Source: Capronia americana | Taxonomy: Eukaryota > Ascomycota > Eurotiomycetes > Chaetothyriales > Herpotrichiellaceae | Length of the DNA: 64,000 bases | NCBI GenBank assembly: GCA_016110215.1 | Contig: JADWQD010000006.1 | Coordinates: forward strand, 372,001 to 436,000 | Direction of reading: 5' to 3' | Shown: positions 32,915 to 43,643 of the stretch, in pieces | Layout of the letters: every line of letters starts with the position of its first letter | Position numbering within the stretch: the stretch's first letter is position 1 | Program-made: the position numbers and the translations under genes | Notes under the pieces: model-generated | What the model saw: the letters and a program-made list of their open reading frames with translations, nothing else | What the model was told of the DNA's origin: nothing | The model's database searches: none

Positions 32915-34200
32915 TTGGCAGTCACCTCATTTGTGTTCTTTGTGCGACGTATGATCAAGAGGGCATTCCTTGAAGGAAAGACAACGGATTTGATCAATCG
33001 AAAATGTGGTTGTTGTTGACACTTGAAAGCTAACGTGAGCTCTATTGCTTTGCGCAGCCTGATTTTGAGGCACACAATGACAGAGCTGACATGCCGGCGT
33101 AGCCCATTTTCTGGTGATGAAGAGAGTTGGAGCTGAGAGATACAGTAGGCTAGATCAGAGCGTGACGATGAGAAACAGTTGGCGGCAATAGACGAGGGCC
33201 TTCCGACAATGAATCTTTCTGAGCCGCTGCTTTGCCGAGGAGGTAGGCGCCTCTATTTTCAATCCATGAGTCTCTCGGACGGTTTTTGTTGAATGCGAAC
33301 GCTGGAGCGTAGAAAGTGGGAGAAAGGATCACAGGTTTTCGAGCACGAAGAAACTGATGTTAGCTTTTCGACTTGATCGCGCTTGGTTTGGACACCCCTT
33401 TGGCGAGCCTGCTGCGAGCTCGCCTCTGTCTTATACCGGCAAACTCATTTTGATAGAATTATTGTTGTGGGCTAAGGCCCTGGTGGCTTGGAAGGTGCTG
33501 ACGGGTTATTGGCTAGAAGTAACTAACCGGTGTGACAAGATGTGTGATGGGATGTGCATCGCTCGCGAGACACATGCCAGTGGACCACCATTGTGTAAGC
33601 CGCCGTAGATGGCCTCAAAAGGTTGTAAGACAGTCTTATGACAACTTCTACTACATAAGATATCAGGGCAAGGGGTTACCCGGAATAAAGGCGATATAGA
33701 ACGCACGAAATCCGGACTACACGAAGGGCACAGGGTGCGAGAGATTATATCCTATCTACCGTCTTCCTAAGGAGTCCTAGTTTCGAACGCGTCTCGCCGA
33801 GTATTAGTCTATGCGGCGGGTAATCCGGTCTAGCCATGGAAGTGTGCCATACCTTTCCTGTCCTATGGCTGCGAGATTACCAGGGCCTGGTCTACTCGGG
33901 AGGAGGCGGCTTAGGGGGTCGTGTCCATTCGCGAGGAAATACGGACGGTTTGGGGGTTGCAAAGTTCGAAGCGAGGACTCTCTGTAAAGACAGTAGACGG
34001 CATCTCACATTATCGCTTTCACGAAGACGGATCGTGTTTCCTATATACCTTTATCCGGGTAACGCTTTCTGCTGATGGTGACAGCTCGCTGTATAAAGAG
34101 ACCGCTCCAAGAACGGAGATTCCGGTCTAGGATCGAGTTTGGCCCCATAGATGGATTGAGGATGCGCTGGGTCGAGCCACGATTGCCTATCTACGGCCAG
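32915..34200. other. Intergenic region, nothing recognised
   Basis: 1.3 kb holding the promoter of the LIM-like gene and the 3' flank of the HET gene. No coding domain is seen. Confidence 0.4.
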
Positions 34201-36582
34201 TCAACCAACGCACCAAGTCACACCTTCCGGCAATCTCATGGTACAGTTCACAACACTATAACTGTCTGGGTCAAACACCTCTCCCTCAACTCGATCCTGC
34301 GCTTGACGTACTTTCTCCTCGTCCAGCATAGGGAAGCCCAACTGACCCCATTTCTCCTTGTTCAAATCGCTGACAATGGACGAATATTCCGTTCGGAGCT
34401 CATACATATGTACCTGCCCGATGAGTGAACCGTAGAGCACTTCGTCCTTGAGCGCAGTGACCGCAACCATCACACCATAACCGCCACCTCCTCTCGAGGG
34501 GATCAGGCCCCAGTTTCCCGTCGGCCTGAAGTTATACTGTGGTTTCCAGCTTTCCGTCCAGTCTAGCGTTGGGTCGACACCCAAGCATTTCTCTCTGTCC
34601 TCGCCCTCCCAGAATCGGCCGCTAGATCGACATTTGCCTCCTTTCGGGACGGGACAGAGCACATATGACAACGCGGCGATGCGGAGGATCATGCATTTCT
34701 TGATGTTTGAGCCTTCGTCAAAACTGAGCAGACATGAATGTTTCGGTTGGAACTGCAGACCGCTCTCCGTCTGAATCGCTTCGATCCCTCTGTCACCACT
34801 GTCATTAAGCCCTTGCAGATAAAATACGTCGTGAGGCTCCAGGTTCAGCAATGACGCAGGTGCCCATCGAAATGGTGAAGTTGTCAATTTCTCCTCGTCT
34901 GTAAACAGAAATTGCCATGGGAATTTGGGGTCCTTCTGGGATAGCAGGCGATACAGCTGGAGCATCTTCAATTGGACATCGCTGATGTCGATGATGGTTG
35001 AGACATCAATATCCACGATGTAACCAATGCAAAGGGGCTCGTCTGCGCTCCAGGATGTGGACCGGAAATGGAGCGCCGTGATCACGGAGAGAATATCTGT
35101 ACTAGCTGGCAGATACTGAGATATCAATTCTGCACAATTGAAAGCGATGTTGTCGGCGATCGACTTGTTGGGTGCCGGAAGCCTAACCGCCTTGTCGGAA
35201 AACTGGAACAACAGTTTCGACCGAGCAACGACACCTTCCTCGAGCGTCCAAAGCCTCCTGGTCCATTTGCAGAGTGCTATCCGCAATAGCAACTCTTCGT
35301 TAGAGCAGATCGACGGAATCGACAAGAGGTCTGAGTCGAGCACCAAGACATTCGTGGCGTTGCGGTATACCTGAGCCATCCTAGCAAGGGCATTCCGCTT
35401 TCCAGGTCCAGAATTCGCTGGCACGCATAAGGTATCAATCCAGAGAACGGGCGCCTCCATACCTGCCAGGAGGACAAGTTGACGAAGCCGTCTGACCTGG
35501 CACTCGGGCAACGCGTTCACGCCGGGAGGGTGGCCCAAGCCGTCGGACCAGACGTGAGATATAGCAACATAACTTCCGTCGTTGACAAAATGGACCTCAA
35601 CCTCGTCCTGTGCTGTGATGGATATACTGATACGAGGGACTGTAGTATAGCCAGGTTCTGTTAGAGCCCTCTCCAGCTCGAATGAGTTGACGTGAATGTT
35701 ACTACACCCCTTGCAAGAAGCGGTGTGTGCAGCACGATAAGTCGAAACCTCAAGCTCAAAGGCATGACACTTACTCGCGCTGCACTGCAAGTGCGCAACC
35801 TCGGCGCTCTGGCGCATCACCTGACTAGCAAAGCAGAAGGAACTGTTGTCGAATGTGAGGCTCATCAGGTTCAGCTCACTAGGACACCAATTGAGATCCC
35901 CCATTAACTTGTGCGTGGACAAAGAGACAACGTAGGCACCAGAGCCACCCCAATCTCTTCTCTCGCGGAAGTAGACCGTCTTGTAGACGAACTCCATCGC
36001 CTCCTGGAGGACCAGCAGAAGAATGTCGAGATTGTCGTCCACGGCTATCCGCGAATCCTCAGACACGACGTTGTCGAGCAGTCCGGTTGAATCGAGGCTC
36101 CCATGGGTATCTTCTGTGAAGTTATTCGTGAGAAAGCGCAATGCACGCATCATGTGCCGCTCGACCTCATGAAAGTGCAGCTTGCGCTCTGCTTTCGTTC
36201 GCTTTCCCTCCAGTTCAAACCAGGTATTGAAGTGGTGCGGGAGCTTCTCGAGACTCAACACGCTGGTGTCACCTAACACCTTGACGTAGTCGCAGCCGTC
36301 GAATTCCGACCCATATATCGAATGAGCCGCGGAGAGAAAGCCAAAGAACAGCCACTCCTGTAGAAGCTTCGTGCTCTGTTCAATACTAGGTCGAGACCCG
36401 TCTGGCAGAGACAAGATATTGGCGAACTTCATATCATCGTCCCAGTAGTTGAGCCGGAAACCTCTCCGTTCAGGATATGTCTCGAGCGGGCCATCGTCGT
36501 AGCCATTGGGATCGCATCGCAACGTGAATACCGGCTCATGGGCACCAGTACCTGATTTATATGGCTTTGGAAAGTGATCCAT
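34201..36582 (-). CDS. HET (heterokaryon incompatibility) domain protein
   Basis: A single-exon, 793-residue protein. The HET core is seen in the middle: YVAISHVWSDGLG (near residue 335), VLWIDTLCVP (near 378), then RNALARMAQVYRNATNVLVL and RLWTLEEGVVARS. This is the block-1/2/3 order of HET domains. The N-terminal third (about 1-300) has no recognised domain and contains two CxxC-like Cys pairs. HET proteins trigger self/non-self rejection and regulated cell death in filamentous ascomycetes and occur in large, fast-evolving sets. The C-terminal 250 residues are unassigned. Its neighbours (F-box-like gene, LINE, minisatellite) fit a dispensable, rapidly changing segment. Confidence 0.9.
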   Translation of the reverse strand: MDHFPKPYKSGTGAHEPVFTLRCDPNGYDDGPLETYPERRGFRLNYWDDDMKFANILSLPDGSRPSIEQSTKLLQEWLFFGFLSAAHSIYGSEFDGCDYVKVLGDTSVLSLEKLPHHFNTWFELEGKRTKAERKLHFHEVERHMMRALRFLTNNFTEDTHGSLDSTGLLDNVVSEDSRIAVDDNLDILLLVLQEAMEFVYKTVYFRERRDWGGSGAYVVSLSTHKLMGDLNWCPSELNLMSLTFDNSSFCFASQVMRQSAEVAHLQCSASKCHAFELEVSTYRAAHTASCKGCSNIHVNSFELERALTEPGYTTVPRISISITAQDEVEVHFVNDGSYVAISHVWSDGLGHPPGVNALPECQVRRLRQLVLLAGMEAPVLWIDTLCVPANSGPGKRNALARMAQVYRNATNVLVLDSDLLSIPSICSNEELLLRIALCKWTRRLWTLEEGVVARSKLLFQFSDKAVRLPAPNKSIADNIAFNCAELISQYLPASTDILSVITALHFRSTSWSADEPLCIGYIVDIDVSTIIDISDVQLKMLQLYRLLSQKDPKFPWQFLFTDEEKLTTSPFRWAPASLLNLEPHDVFYLQGLNDSGDRGIEAIQTESGLQFQPKHSCLLSFDEGSNIKKCMILRIAALSYVLCPVPKGGKCRSSGRFWEGEDREKCLGVDPTLDWTESWKPQYNFRPTGNWGLIPSRGGGGYGVMVAVTALKDEVLYGSLIGQVHMYELRTEYSSIVSDLNKEKWGQLGFPMLDEEKVRQAQDRVEGEVFDPDSYSVVNCTMRLPEGVTWCVG

Positions 36583-37736
36583 CAGGGAGAGCTTGCATAT
36601 GAAGCGCGGAGCTGAACGGTCAGAGAGTCGTCTGTTATGGAGGCATCATCGATGCATTCAACTCCCTTTCACCTCATAAGGCACGCACAAGCCAATCGGT
36701 ATCAATGGTAGGAGCAAAACTAAGGCAGTCTAGAAAGACACGCTGTCGAAAATTGCTAAGGCGTAGATGAGGAGCGATTGAGATCAGAAGCGGAAGCAGT
36801 CTTTCTCCATTGGCTGTATTCGTTGCTCCTTCCACAGAAATCGGCTGCGATTGTTACGACGTATCGAAGTAACTGCTGTGGGAGCACCAGATGCAATTAA
36901 GAAGAGAGACGATTCTAGAGCGGTTAATTTGGACACACATGTGCAGTCAGCGTGCAATCCATAGGTAGTCCCTGGTGGGGGCGTGGGGGCTCTACTGTAG
37001 TACCTGAGATCCGGTGAACGCCTCACCTCGACGCCTCACCTAGAGAGGGTCGGTCCGCTACCCGGCCACTACCGTGCCTAGGCCTGCCGCTAATCTCACA
37101 GCGTGTTTGACACCTAAAGTTGCTGCCCGGAAGAAGACCTTTTGATCGCACGCCACACATCCTAGACCCTTTTTCACTTAATGGTAGACACTACACTGGA
37201 TAGCTGAAAACCAGCGTCACTCGTTCTGCATACCTAGGATAATTCTTGGTTGTCTGCCTTGGCCCAAAAGAAACGGGCGTATCGGAGTGGAGTCGCAAGT
37301 CGTGCACAAGCAGGGTGGCTAGGTATGCAGGATGCGCTGTCATACACCTCAAGGCAATCAATCAGCCCCTCTTGCCCACGAATCAGTCTACTGCTACAAT
37401 TCTCTTCTCTCTCTGCTGATGAATGGCGATTCCGGTGACGAAGCTCCGTATGAGATCGAGAACTCGTGTCAGCATCACCCGCCAGTTTGGGGCCTGGGAC
37501 ACCAGCGCTCGCGCCTGGATTGAAACCGCAGATGAAGTCAAAAGACCTCAACAAACACAGGTTGATGTTGGTGCTCAACAAGGTTGGTACCATCATCAAC
37601 GCAAAGCCATTCTTATACGACGGCGTCTTGGAAGCGTAGCGGAGGACAAAAATTGCCCATCTCTTCCTCGCCACCAACTACATACCTACCATTGCTATTC
37701 CTGCAAGTCGATACTGGCTATTATATTGGGAGCTAG
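36583..37736. other. Intergenic region, nothing recognised
   Basis: Contains a 147-codon minus-strand ORF (37234-37677) without a domain or good context. It is not called. Confidence 0.4.
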
Positions 37737-38732
37737 TCATCCTTGCCTCCAGTCCCTTCCGAGTTGGGGTCGGTAGGCCGCCCGCCACTTTCTATCTCTT
37801 GCACTCAATAAGCGGCTCCCCTCCTCCTGACACATCTCCAGCGCCCTCTCAAGCTTGTCGTGCGACCATGGGCCATCTTTCAGGCCTTGGTGCAAAGTCG
37901 CATTCACGTGCTCGATGGCTTCCTCCATTACTCTGAAGAATCCGTCCTCGTCAAACGATTCAACGGCCTGTAGGCTCCGATGCATGAATTCGTCCCTCCG
38001 AAGAGGAATGTGGACTGTCTCCACATCGTCTAGCTTCCACACATCGAAGTACTTGCCCAGATAGTCATGTAAGAGGCGCAGAGGATACTTATGTCCTGGC
38101 TGCTCCATGCACCACTTCATGTCTTCATCGGATAGTCCGGGAATGCTCTTAGCAGTTAGTCTCCCCAAGCCGTACGTCAGGCGCTTTGCAAGTATTGGAT
38201 CTTCGTTATACGCAGCACGCGCAGTGAGATCGAGCAAGACGATATTGAGCTCGTCCCAACATGGCTGATGAAGTGCCAGACCCGCAAACAGCTCATCCAG
38301 CCAATCGCCGTCCGTGTCTCGGCTACCGGTCGTGTAGAAGTCTGGGGTGTAGATTATGAGGTAGAGCACTCTCAGACGGCGATTCTCATCTCGAGGCCGT
38401 GCCAGCTTCTTCAGAAACTCTCGTTGAAGTTCGGCGTATGCCTCGTTGGCCCAATAGGAGCATGCATGGACCGGAAAGATCAGATTGTTCGAATAAAGGA
38501 GTTCGCTCCCGATTGTATTGAATCGCTTGCAAACGCGTAATACTTGCGGCTGAAGACATTCATCTTTTGGTGGAGCCGGTCCCATAACTTGAGCATACGA
38601 TCTGTCTTCTTCGAATGTAACGTACTCGTTGAATTTGTGAGCCTGCTCGGCGGTGTGCTGTAGCAGAGGTGTGAGAATGCGAGCTAGAATCTCTGCTGGC
38701 AGGGTATCAAGCGAGGCCTTTGTGGTGCTCAT
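37737..38732 (-). CDS. F-box-like fungal protein
   Basis: A single-exon, 331-residue protein. The N-terminus TLPAEILARILTPLL, followed after an insertion by LRVCKRFNTIGSELLYSNN, is the pattern of fungal F-box-like proteins (Leu-Pro start, second helix with a C-R-F segment). The rest is polar and helical with no LRR or WD repeats. Such proteins are thought to link substrates to SCF ubiquitin ligases, but many lineage-specific copies are unstudied. The assignment rests on the N-terminus only. Confidence 0.7.
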   Translation of the reverse strand: MSTTKASLDTLPAEILARILTPLLQHTAEQAHKFNEYVTFEEDRSYAQVMGPAPPKDECLQPQVLRVCKRFNTIGSELLYSNNLIFPVHACSYWANEAYAELQREFLKKLARPRDENRRLRVLYLIIYTPDFYTTGSRDTDGDWLDELFAGLALHQPCWDELNIVLLDLTARAAYNEDPILAKRLTYGLGRLTAKSIPGLSDEDMKWCMEQPGHKYPLRLLHDYLGKYFDVWKLDDVETVHIPLRRDEFMHRSLQAVESFDEDGFFRVMEEAIEHVNATLHQGLKDGPWSHDKLERALEMCQEEGSRLLSARDRKWRAAYRPQLGRDWRQG

Positions 38733-39054
38733 CTTGTCTTGATAATAGAATGCCGATTCTATGCGGTACTCTTTGAACCTCTTATCGCGACAAGAAGTAG
38801 AGGTAGACGGTCGTACACAGTAGTTGAAAAGAGGCAGCTAAGTGGAGTTGAAGGTTTGGGGGTCACGGTGGCTACTTAAGTTTGGCAAGAAGCGGGGTTC
38901 TCTAAATTCAAGTCAGGCAACCAACGCACAGAAGCAGGGATGAGAGAGGATCTTTAGTCAGCATTCGGGTAAAGCAAGGAGCTAGGTGAGGAGCGTTCTC
39001 AGACATGGAAATGGATAGACATGGGAGAGGTGAAGAGTCTCCGCCGGGGGTTGT
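38733..39054. other. Promoter side of the F-box-like gene
   Basis: About 320 bp with no feature recognised. It leads into the tandem repeat array. Confidence 0.4.
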
Positions 39055-39570
39055 CGTATCCAACAAGATCGCACTTCATTAAATCTGTTAAGCTTTCTAA
39101 CGATGTCTAACAGCACCCAACGACAGAACACTTTAGTAAAACTGCTAAGTTCTCCAACGATATCTAGCCGTGTTTAATGATGTTACGCTTTTGCGAAACT
39201 GATATCGTGAATAGCCTTAGAATTAGGAATAGCTGACCTTGTCTATCGTGCCGAATTAACGAGGCGGCATCCAGGAAGTTTCTTATCGACATCGCGCGCA
39301 GAATCCAACAGGCTTCAACATCACCCAACGAGATTGCACTTTATTAATACTGCTTACCTCTCCAACGGCATCTAATGCTACCCAACGAGGTTTCGGATTG
39401 CATTTCGTTTAAAGTGCTTAGCTGTCCAACGACCTCTAACGCTATATAACGACACTACACTTCATTTAAGGTTTATCAGTTTAGACGACGTCTATCGCTA
39501 TCCAACGAGATTACACTTCGTTCAAAGTGCGTACCTCTACAACGACCTCTAACGCTCCCCAACGACGCTG
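39055..39570. repeat. Degenerate minisatellite, ~57-64 bp unit with CAACGA core
   Basis: Roughly eight diverged units are seen. Each begins with a form of CCAACGA, has a CACTTCATTAA/CACTTCGTTCAA-like middle, a GCTTACCTCT-like segment, and a second TCCAACGACCTCTAACGCT block. Clearest units start near 39060, 39117, 39325, 39382, 39445 and 39501. The 39180-39300 stretch is too diverged to align by eye. The array ends against the 3' side of the LINE relic. Confidence 0.8.
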
Positions 39571-39584
39571 CATTTTACAGTAAG

Positions 39585-40800
39585 TGAACGAAATAGGTAG
39601 TTAGGGTCCCTTTTCCGGGCCTAACCCCGAGCCGGAAAAGGTCCCGACTATATTTGGTTATTTCCTAGTTCTAGTCCTATTCCGCCTTTATAGTCTAACA
39701 AATAGTAGACTTCATTGTGGCCGTAAGGGTTTAAAGTATTTCTAGTTCTAGTGGTGCTAAATTCGCTGGTATATTCCGCTTCATTGCCTTGGACTCCGAC
39801 GTGCGCAGGGATCCAGCGAAGCTGAATCTCCCAGCCTTGGTCTCGGAGCTAGTCGAGTGCTTAAATGGCTTCGACTAAGATATACTATCTAGAGGGGTGT
39901 TGAGGGTTGGCCATCGCTTAAATAGCGGCTTAATTGTCCGTGAAGACGCTACATTTACTAGGGGTGTTCGTCTTTGTGTAGGTATCGAGCATAATCCTAA
40001 ATACTAGCTCTATACCTCTCAGCTCTGCCGCATACACCGTGGAAGTGGTCGCCTTTCCCATGTATTCCTTCCTCGTCGGCTAAACACCTTCGACTTATAG
40101 CTGGGGGGCTACCGCCGCAGCGCCGACATAGCCATCTATACCGCTTCCATCGGTATATACGCAGAGCGTTGTTGGCTCCGTAACATCATGCTCCTTAATT
40201 GCCGCCTCCGGAGATTCAGCAATCCGAGTGAATGGTGGAGTCCACCATGGAGGTACAATATATGCTTAGCGTTTTTCAAGCCGGTCAAGTTGGAGACTAT
40301 ACTTACTTTCGAGGATGTTTAAGAATCGATTAAGGGGGCTGGAGACCTTTTCATTACTCCCGCAGAGTGTCATGCCCGCGTGGAGTGGTGTCGTCCGGAT
40401 CCGCATCGTGGCCTCAAGGGCAGTTTGTTCGAGCTGCTGTGGTGCCGGGAGTAAATGTGCCTCGACGTCCGCCGCCGCACCCGCCGTTGTTCGAAAGGCG
40501 CCGGTGATGATTTGCGCCGCCCGTCGTTAGACTCGTGTAATCGTGTTGAGCATAGCGCTGCCTCTACCTCTACTCTTTCCTCCTGGTAGGTGCCACGCGG
40601 AGCATCCGTAGAGCATCTGCGGGACAATCATCGCGCGGTACACTTGTCGGAGATTGATCAAACCTGTGCCCCATGTCGATGATGCTAGGGCCGACAGAGC
40701 TGACAGTCGTTGTGTCGCTTTAGCTTCGATCTTCTCTCGGTGATAGTCCCAACGGAGTCGGGAGTCTAGTGCACTACCCGTAGTCATGAAAGACATGAAC
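39585..40800 (-). mobile_element. Decayed, 5'-truncated non-LTR retrotransposon (LINE, Tad1-like) RT end plus RNase H
   Basis: Read on the minus strand, 40800-40500 encodes the C-terminal part of a reverse transcriptase (SRLRWDYHREKIEAKA, VYRAMIVPQMLYGCSAW). This is followed by an RNase H domain with VYTDGSGIDGYVGAAAVAP (near 40163-40107), YAAELRGIEL, and IPAHVGVQGNEA. In-frame stops replace codons where relatives have Gln: TAA at 39930-39932 and 39918-39920, with TAG near 39895 and 39868. These are C-to-T changes in a CpA context, the signature of RIP. The 3' end has the GGACCTTTTCCGG / CCGGAAAAGG region (about 39605-39645) seen in fungal LINE tails. The 5' part is absent, as expected for truncated integration. 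Confidence 0.85.
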
Positions 40801-41058
40801 AAGAAACATTCCTACCTACATGCTGACCATAAAATTCCATAGCGCAATACCCTACAATACGATCCAAAACCTTGAGCCAGAATAGATTGACGAAGATAGA
40901 GTGTTTGCTCAGTATTTACGTTCGTCCCTGTCCCCGCCTTCGCATTCACTGGAATCTCGCAGCCTTGTAGGGAACAACTCTTCCCTCACACAGCTTTGTT
41001 TTCGAGCGACCTTAGAACAGCTCGAGGCAGCCCTTTCCCTTCAGTCGTTCCATCTCAT

Positions 41059-42927
41059 CTAATAGGTATAGCGGAACTGTGGGTCACCTTCAATAACCTT
41101 CCCGTCCCTGTTTGCCTTCTTGTTTTCTGAAATGAAGTAGACGCTGGTCGTGCACATTGAGACGACGCAAAGCCCGACGGCAGTGAGACAGGCGTACAAA
41201 CCAGGACTAGAGCAAGACTCAGTAATTGCGGTCTTCACCCCAGAATACGCAGTTATCACTTACCGGTAGGCAGGGGCGTCCTGAGCTCTGAACACCAATG
41301 ACCCAATGATACCACCAACACCACCTGCTCCGACAATGATCGCTGAGCAGAATGCGCGCTTCCACTGCCCAAGGATATTATTGGCCTGGTAGGTGAGGGA
41401 GAAGGGGATATTCGAGAAAGCGGGGCCGACGATGAAGAAGGCACCAAAGTATCTGACGCCGCTGGGCTTCGCAAAACCGAGGACGCAGACGCCGAGAACC
41501 TCGAGGGCGCAGTTGAGAAGGAAGAAAGGAGCTCTTAGGTTCCACTTATCCGAGAAATAGCTCTCGGTGACACCGAGGATGATGGCGAAGACGTAGCACT
41601 TGCAAACAAAATGTCAGTATGGAAAATCATACCTAGGTAAGCAAATTGGACCGGACTTACAGGAGCGTTGAGACACTGCGCAGCGGCCACGGAGAAGCCA
41701 AGCTCGTCACGAAGCACGATCGGCAAGAAATATGCAACGGCATAGTTGACGACCGATGTCATGCAGAAGTTGATAGCGAAGAACCAGATCTTCCAATCTT
41801 TGGCGTGGCTGAGGTAATGTTTGAGATTGAAGGGCGGGGTGATAACATCGCGTCGGTCGGCGTTGATTCTAGCGACGACCAATTGAGCATCTTCCTCGTT
41901 GATGAATCTCCACGATTTAGGGGCTTCCTCGGGAAAGTCGACGAGGATGACATATGCCGGAAGTCCCAGTATGATGGTGATGATGCCCTCCATGATGAAG
42001 ATCCATCTCCAGCCTGCTTTCCCGCCAACTCCGTCCATTTGTTGGAGCTATAATGGGTTGTGTGTGAGCCAATGTTGAAAGCAAAGTACTGAGTTTCGAC
42101 TTACTCCATAAGCGAGGATGCCACCAAAGCCACCCAACATGCTTCCGAATAGGTAGAATGAGGAGTTCCGCTTCGCCACCTCTCCTGTGTCCTTTGTCAG
42201 TGGTTTGATGGAACAATGGCGAAATGGCTTCTCATACTTCTGATATACCAGGTGCTGACCAGGTAAGCAGCAGTGGAGAAATATCCGGCCTCAAGGATAC
42301 CCAACAGGCACCGAAGCGCAAGCATCTGGCGCCAGGTGGTCACAAGGCCGTTTCCCACCGTCACAATGCCCCAGGCAACGACGATGAACGTGATGAATCG
42401 GCGAGGTCGAATCTTTCTCGCAATTGCAATCATAGGAGGTTGGAAGACAATGTAAAAGGGAAAGAACACAAGGATGAGCAATGTCTGGAGGAATCCCGTC
42501 AGCAATGGTCACCAGTGGCAGTAGATGTGGAAACAGGCGCCATACATATGCATTCCCCTGGAGATTCAAGTCAACACCCATCCCAGCGACCACTCTACAT
42601 GAAGGTTAACACGGTTGGGCGGTCGAACAGGGCTCGAAGAACTAACGCGTTCTGGTGATTTGGTTAGCATCACCAATCAAACCAATACACATGAACTCGG
42701 TGGTGTCCACTTACGCCCAAATTGACGCGATCAATCGCGGCCATTGTGTAGAGGAGCCCAAGAAGACCACATATCCGGAGATCGGTTTTCCTCTTGATCA
42801 TCTTGATTCTAGGGTCTGTACCGTTCAGCAGCGCCTCATCGTCGACCTCGGCTTCCTGCGCCCCGGTATGTTTGAATTCATACATGTGAGGAGGGTCTTC
42901 GATTTCTTTGTCGTCCTGCTGAGCCAT
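41059..42927 (-). CDS. MFS transporter, anion:cation symporter (DAL5/allantoate permease) family
   Basis: A 487-residue transporter. Minus-strand exons are 42715-42927, 42647-42651, 42546-42594, 42238-42484, 42105-42184, 41661-42047, 41264-41598 and 41059-41206. Exon 2 is only five bases (AACGC); with it the junction reads DRVNLG-NA-VVAGMG, matching the family's TM1 region, and every later exon closes in frame. Seen: MAAIDRVNLG, MLALRCLLGILEAGYFSTA, STWYIRREVAKRNS, WRWIFIMEGIITIILG, FPEEAP, and LTYQANNILGQWKRAF. Members import organic acids or amides such as allantoate, nicotinate or pantothenate precursors. Two TTACGTGTG sites lie 200 and 450 bp upstream. It sits at the edge of the BVMO cluster. 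Confidence 0.88.
42647..42651 (-). other. Five-base micro-exon of the DAL5-type transporter
   Basis: AACGC between a 63-bp intron (42652-42714, GT-AG) and a 52-bp intron (42595-42646, GT-AG). Without it the frame breaks at the family-conserved TM1 junction; with it the whole gene closes. Confidence 0.75.
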
Positions 42928-43129
42928 TGTTGATGATGGAGGTGAGTTTTCGCGTGAATACGTTAGAAGATGGCCCTAAACCATCCGTCCCCTAACATGG
43001 CGTGTTGTGTACTTATAGCGAAAGAGAAGTGTGTTATAGATCTGTGGAGATACCCCAGACGAACGGAGTGCCCAGTTTCCTGCAGTGATAGTTAGTTGTC
43101 GTCGAGATGAAACTTTCTGGGGAAAGGCA

Positions 43130-43138
43130 CACACGTAA
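43130..43138 (-). promoter_or_regulatory. Shared cluster motif TTACGTGTG, copy 1
   Basis: Minus-strand site about 200 bp upstream of the transporter ATG. The extended 14-mer CTTACGTGTGTGCC (43126-43139) is identical to copy 5. Confidence 0.65.
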
Positions 43139-43376
43139 GCTGGACTAGGAGGACGTATGGCAGCGAGAGTAGTTCTCCCAAGAAATACCAGGGACAGCGG
43201 ACACGCCAGATCCAACCACCATTCAATCAAGTTCTCGATCGTGCCCAAATATCTGTATGAGGCGCACATTTATCGAGTCCGATCCCCTGTAGTGGAACGC
43301 ATGCATGTTTTGGAATAACGAAAGTGAGAGTAACTGGGAGGAGCCTTGCCGTGTCTCGGTCATACATTCCCAGACG

Positions 43377-43385
43377 CACACGTAA
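43377..43385 (-). promoter_or_regulatory. Shared cluster motif TTACGTGTG, copy 2
   Basis: Minus-strand site about 450 bp upstream of the transporter ATG, in the transporter/carboxylesterase intergenic region. Confidence 0.6.
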
Positions 43386-43643
43386 TCGAGGTGTTAGTAA
43401 CTAAATTGTAGAATCCACACCTAGTCTTGGCCGTGGTGACCGCAGTGGAGGTGAGTGGGTCTTTGAAAAAATTGAGACAGACGACTTGGCTGGAGATAGG
43501 ATTTATCAAGACTTCGTGATAATCATAGCTGGAAACCAAAACTTGTTGAACTTGTAACCGACTGACTGTTACAAGCGCCATTCATATTGCCACGAAGTAC
43601 TGTCCTGCCCCAGGTTTGAAACCATGAGATGTTGGTCTATAGA

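Larger units (their letters stand above)
42928..43643. promoter_or_regulatory. Promoter region of the transporter, two ACGT-core sites
   Basis: Holds the transporter promoter and the 3' flank of the carboxylesterase. Two TTACGTGTG sites (43130-43138 and 43377-43385) are listed separately. No gene is seen. Confidence 0.6.

Noticed and set aside
37234..37677. 147-codon minus-strand ORF upstream of the F-box-like gene
   Set aside because: No recognisable motif or start context. Treated as noise, though a fast-evolving small gene cannot be excluded.
41059..42927. Transporter and LINE/minisatellite being one horizontally moved island
   Set aside because: The LINE is truncated and old, and there are no flanking repeats or target-site duplications linking it to the cluster. 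Adjacency alone is not evidence of transfer.
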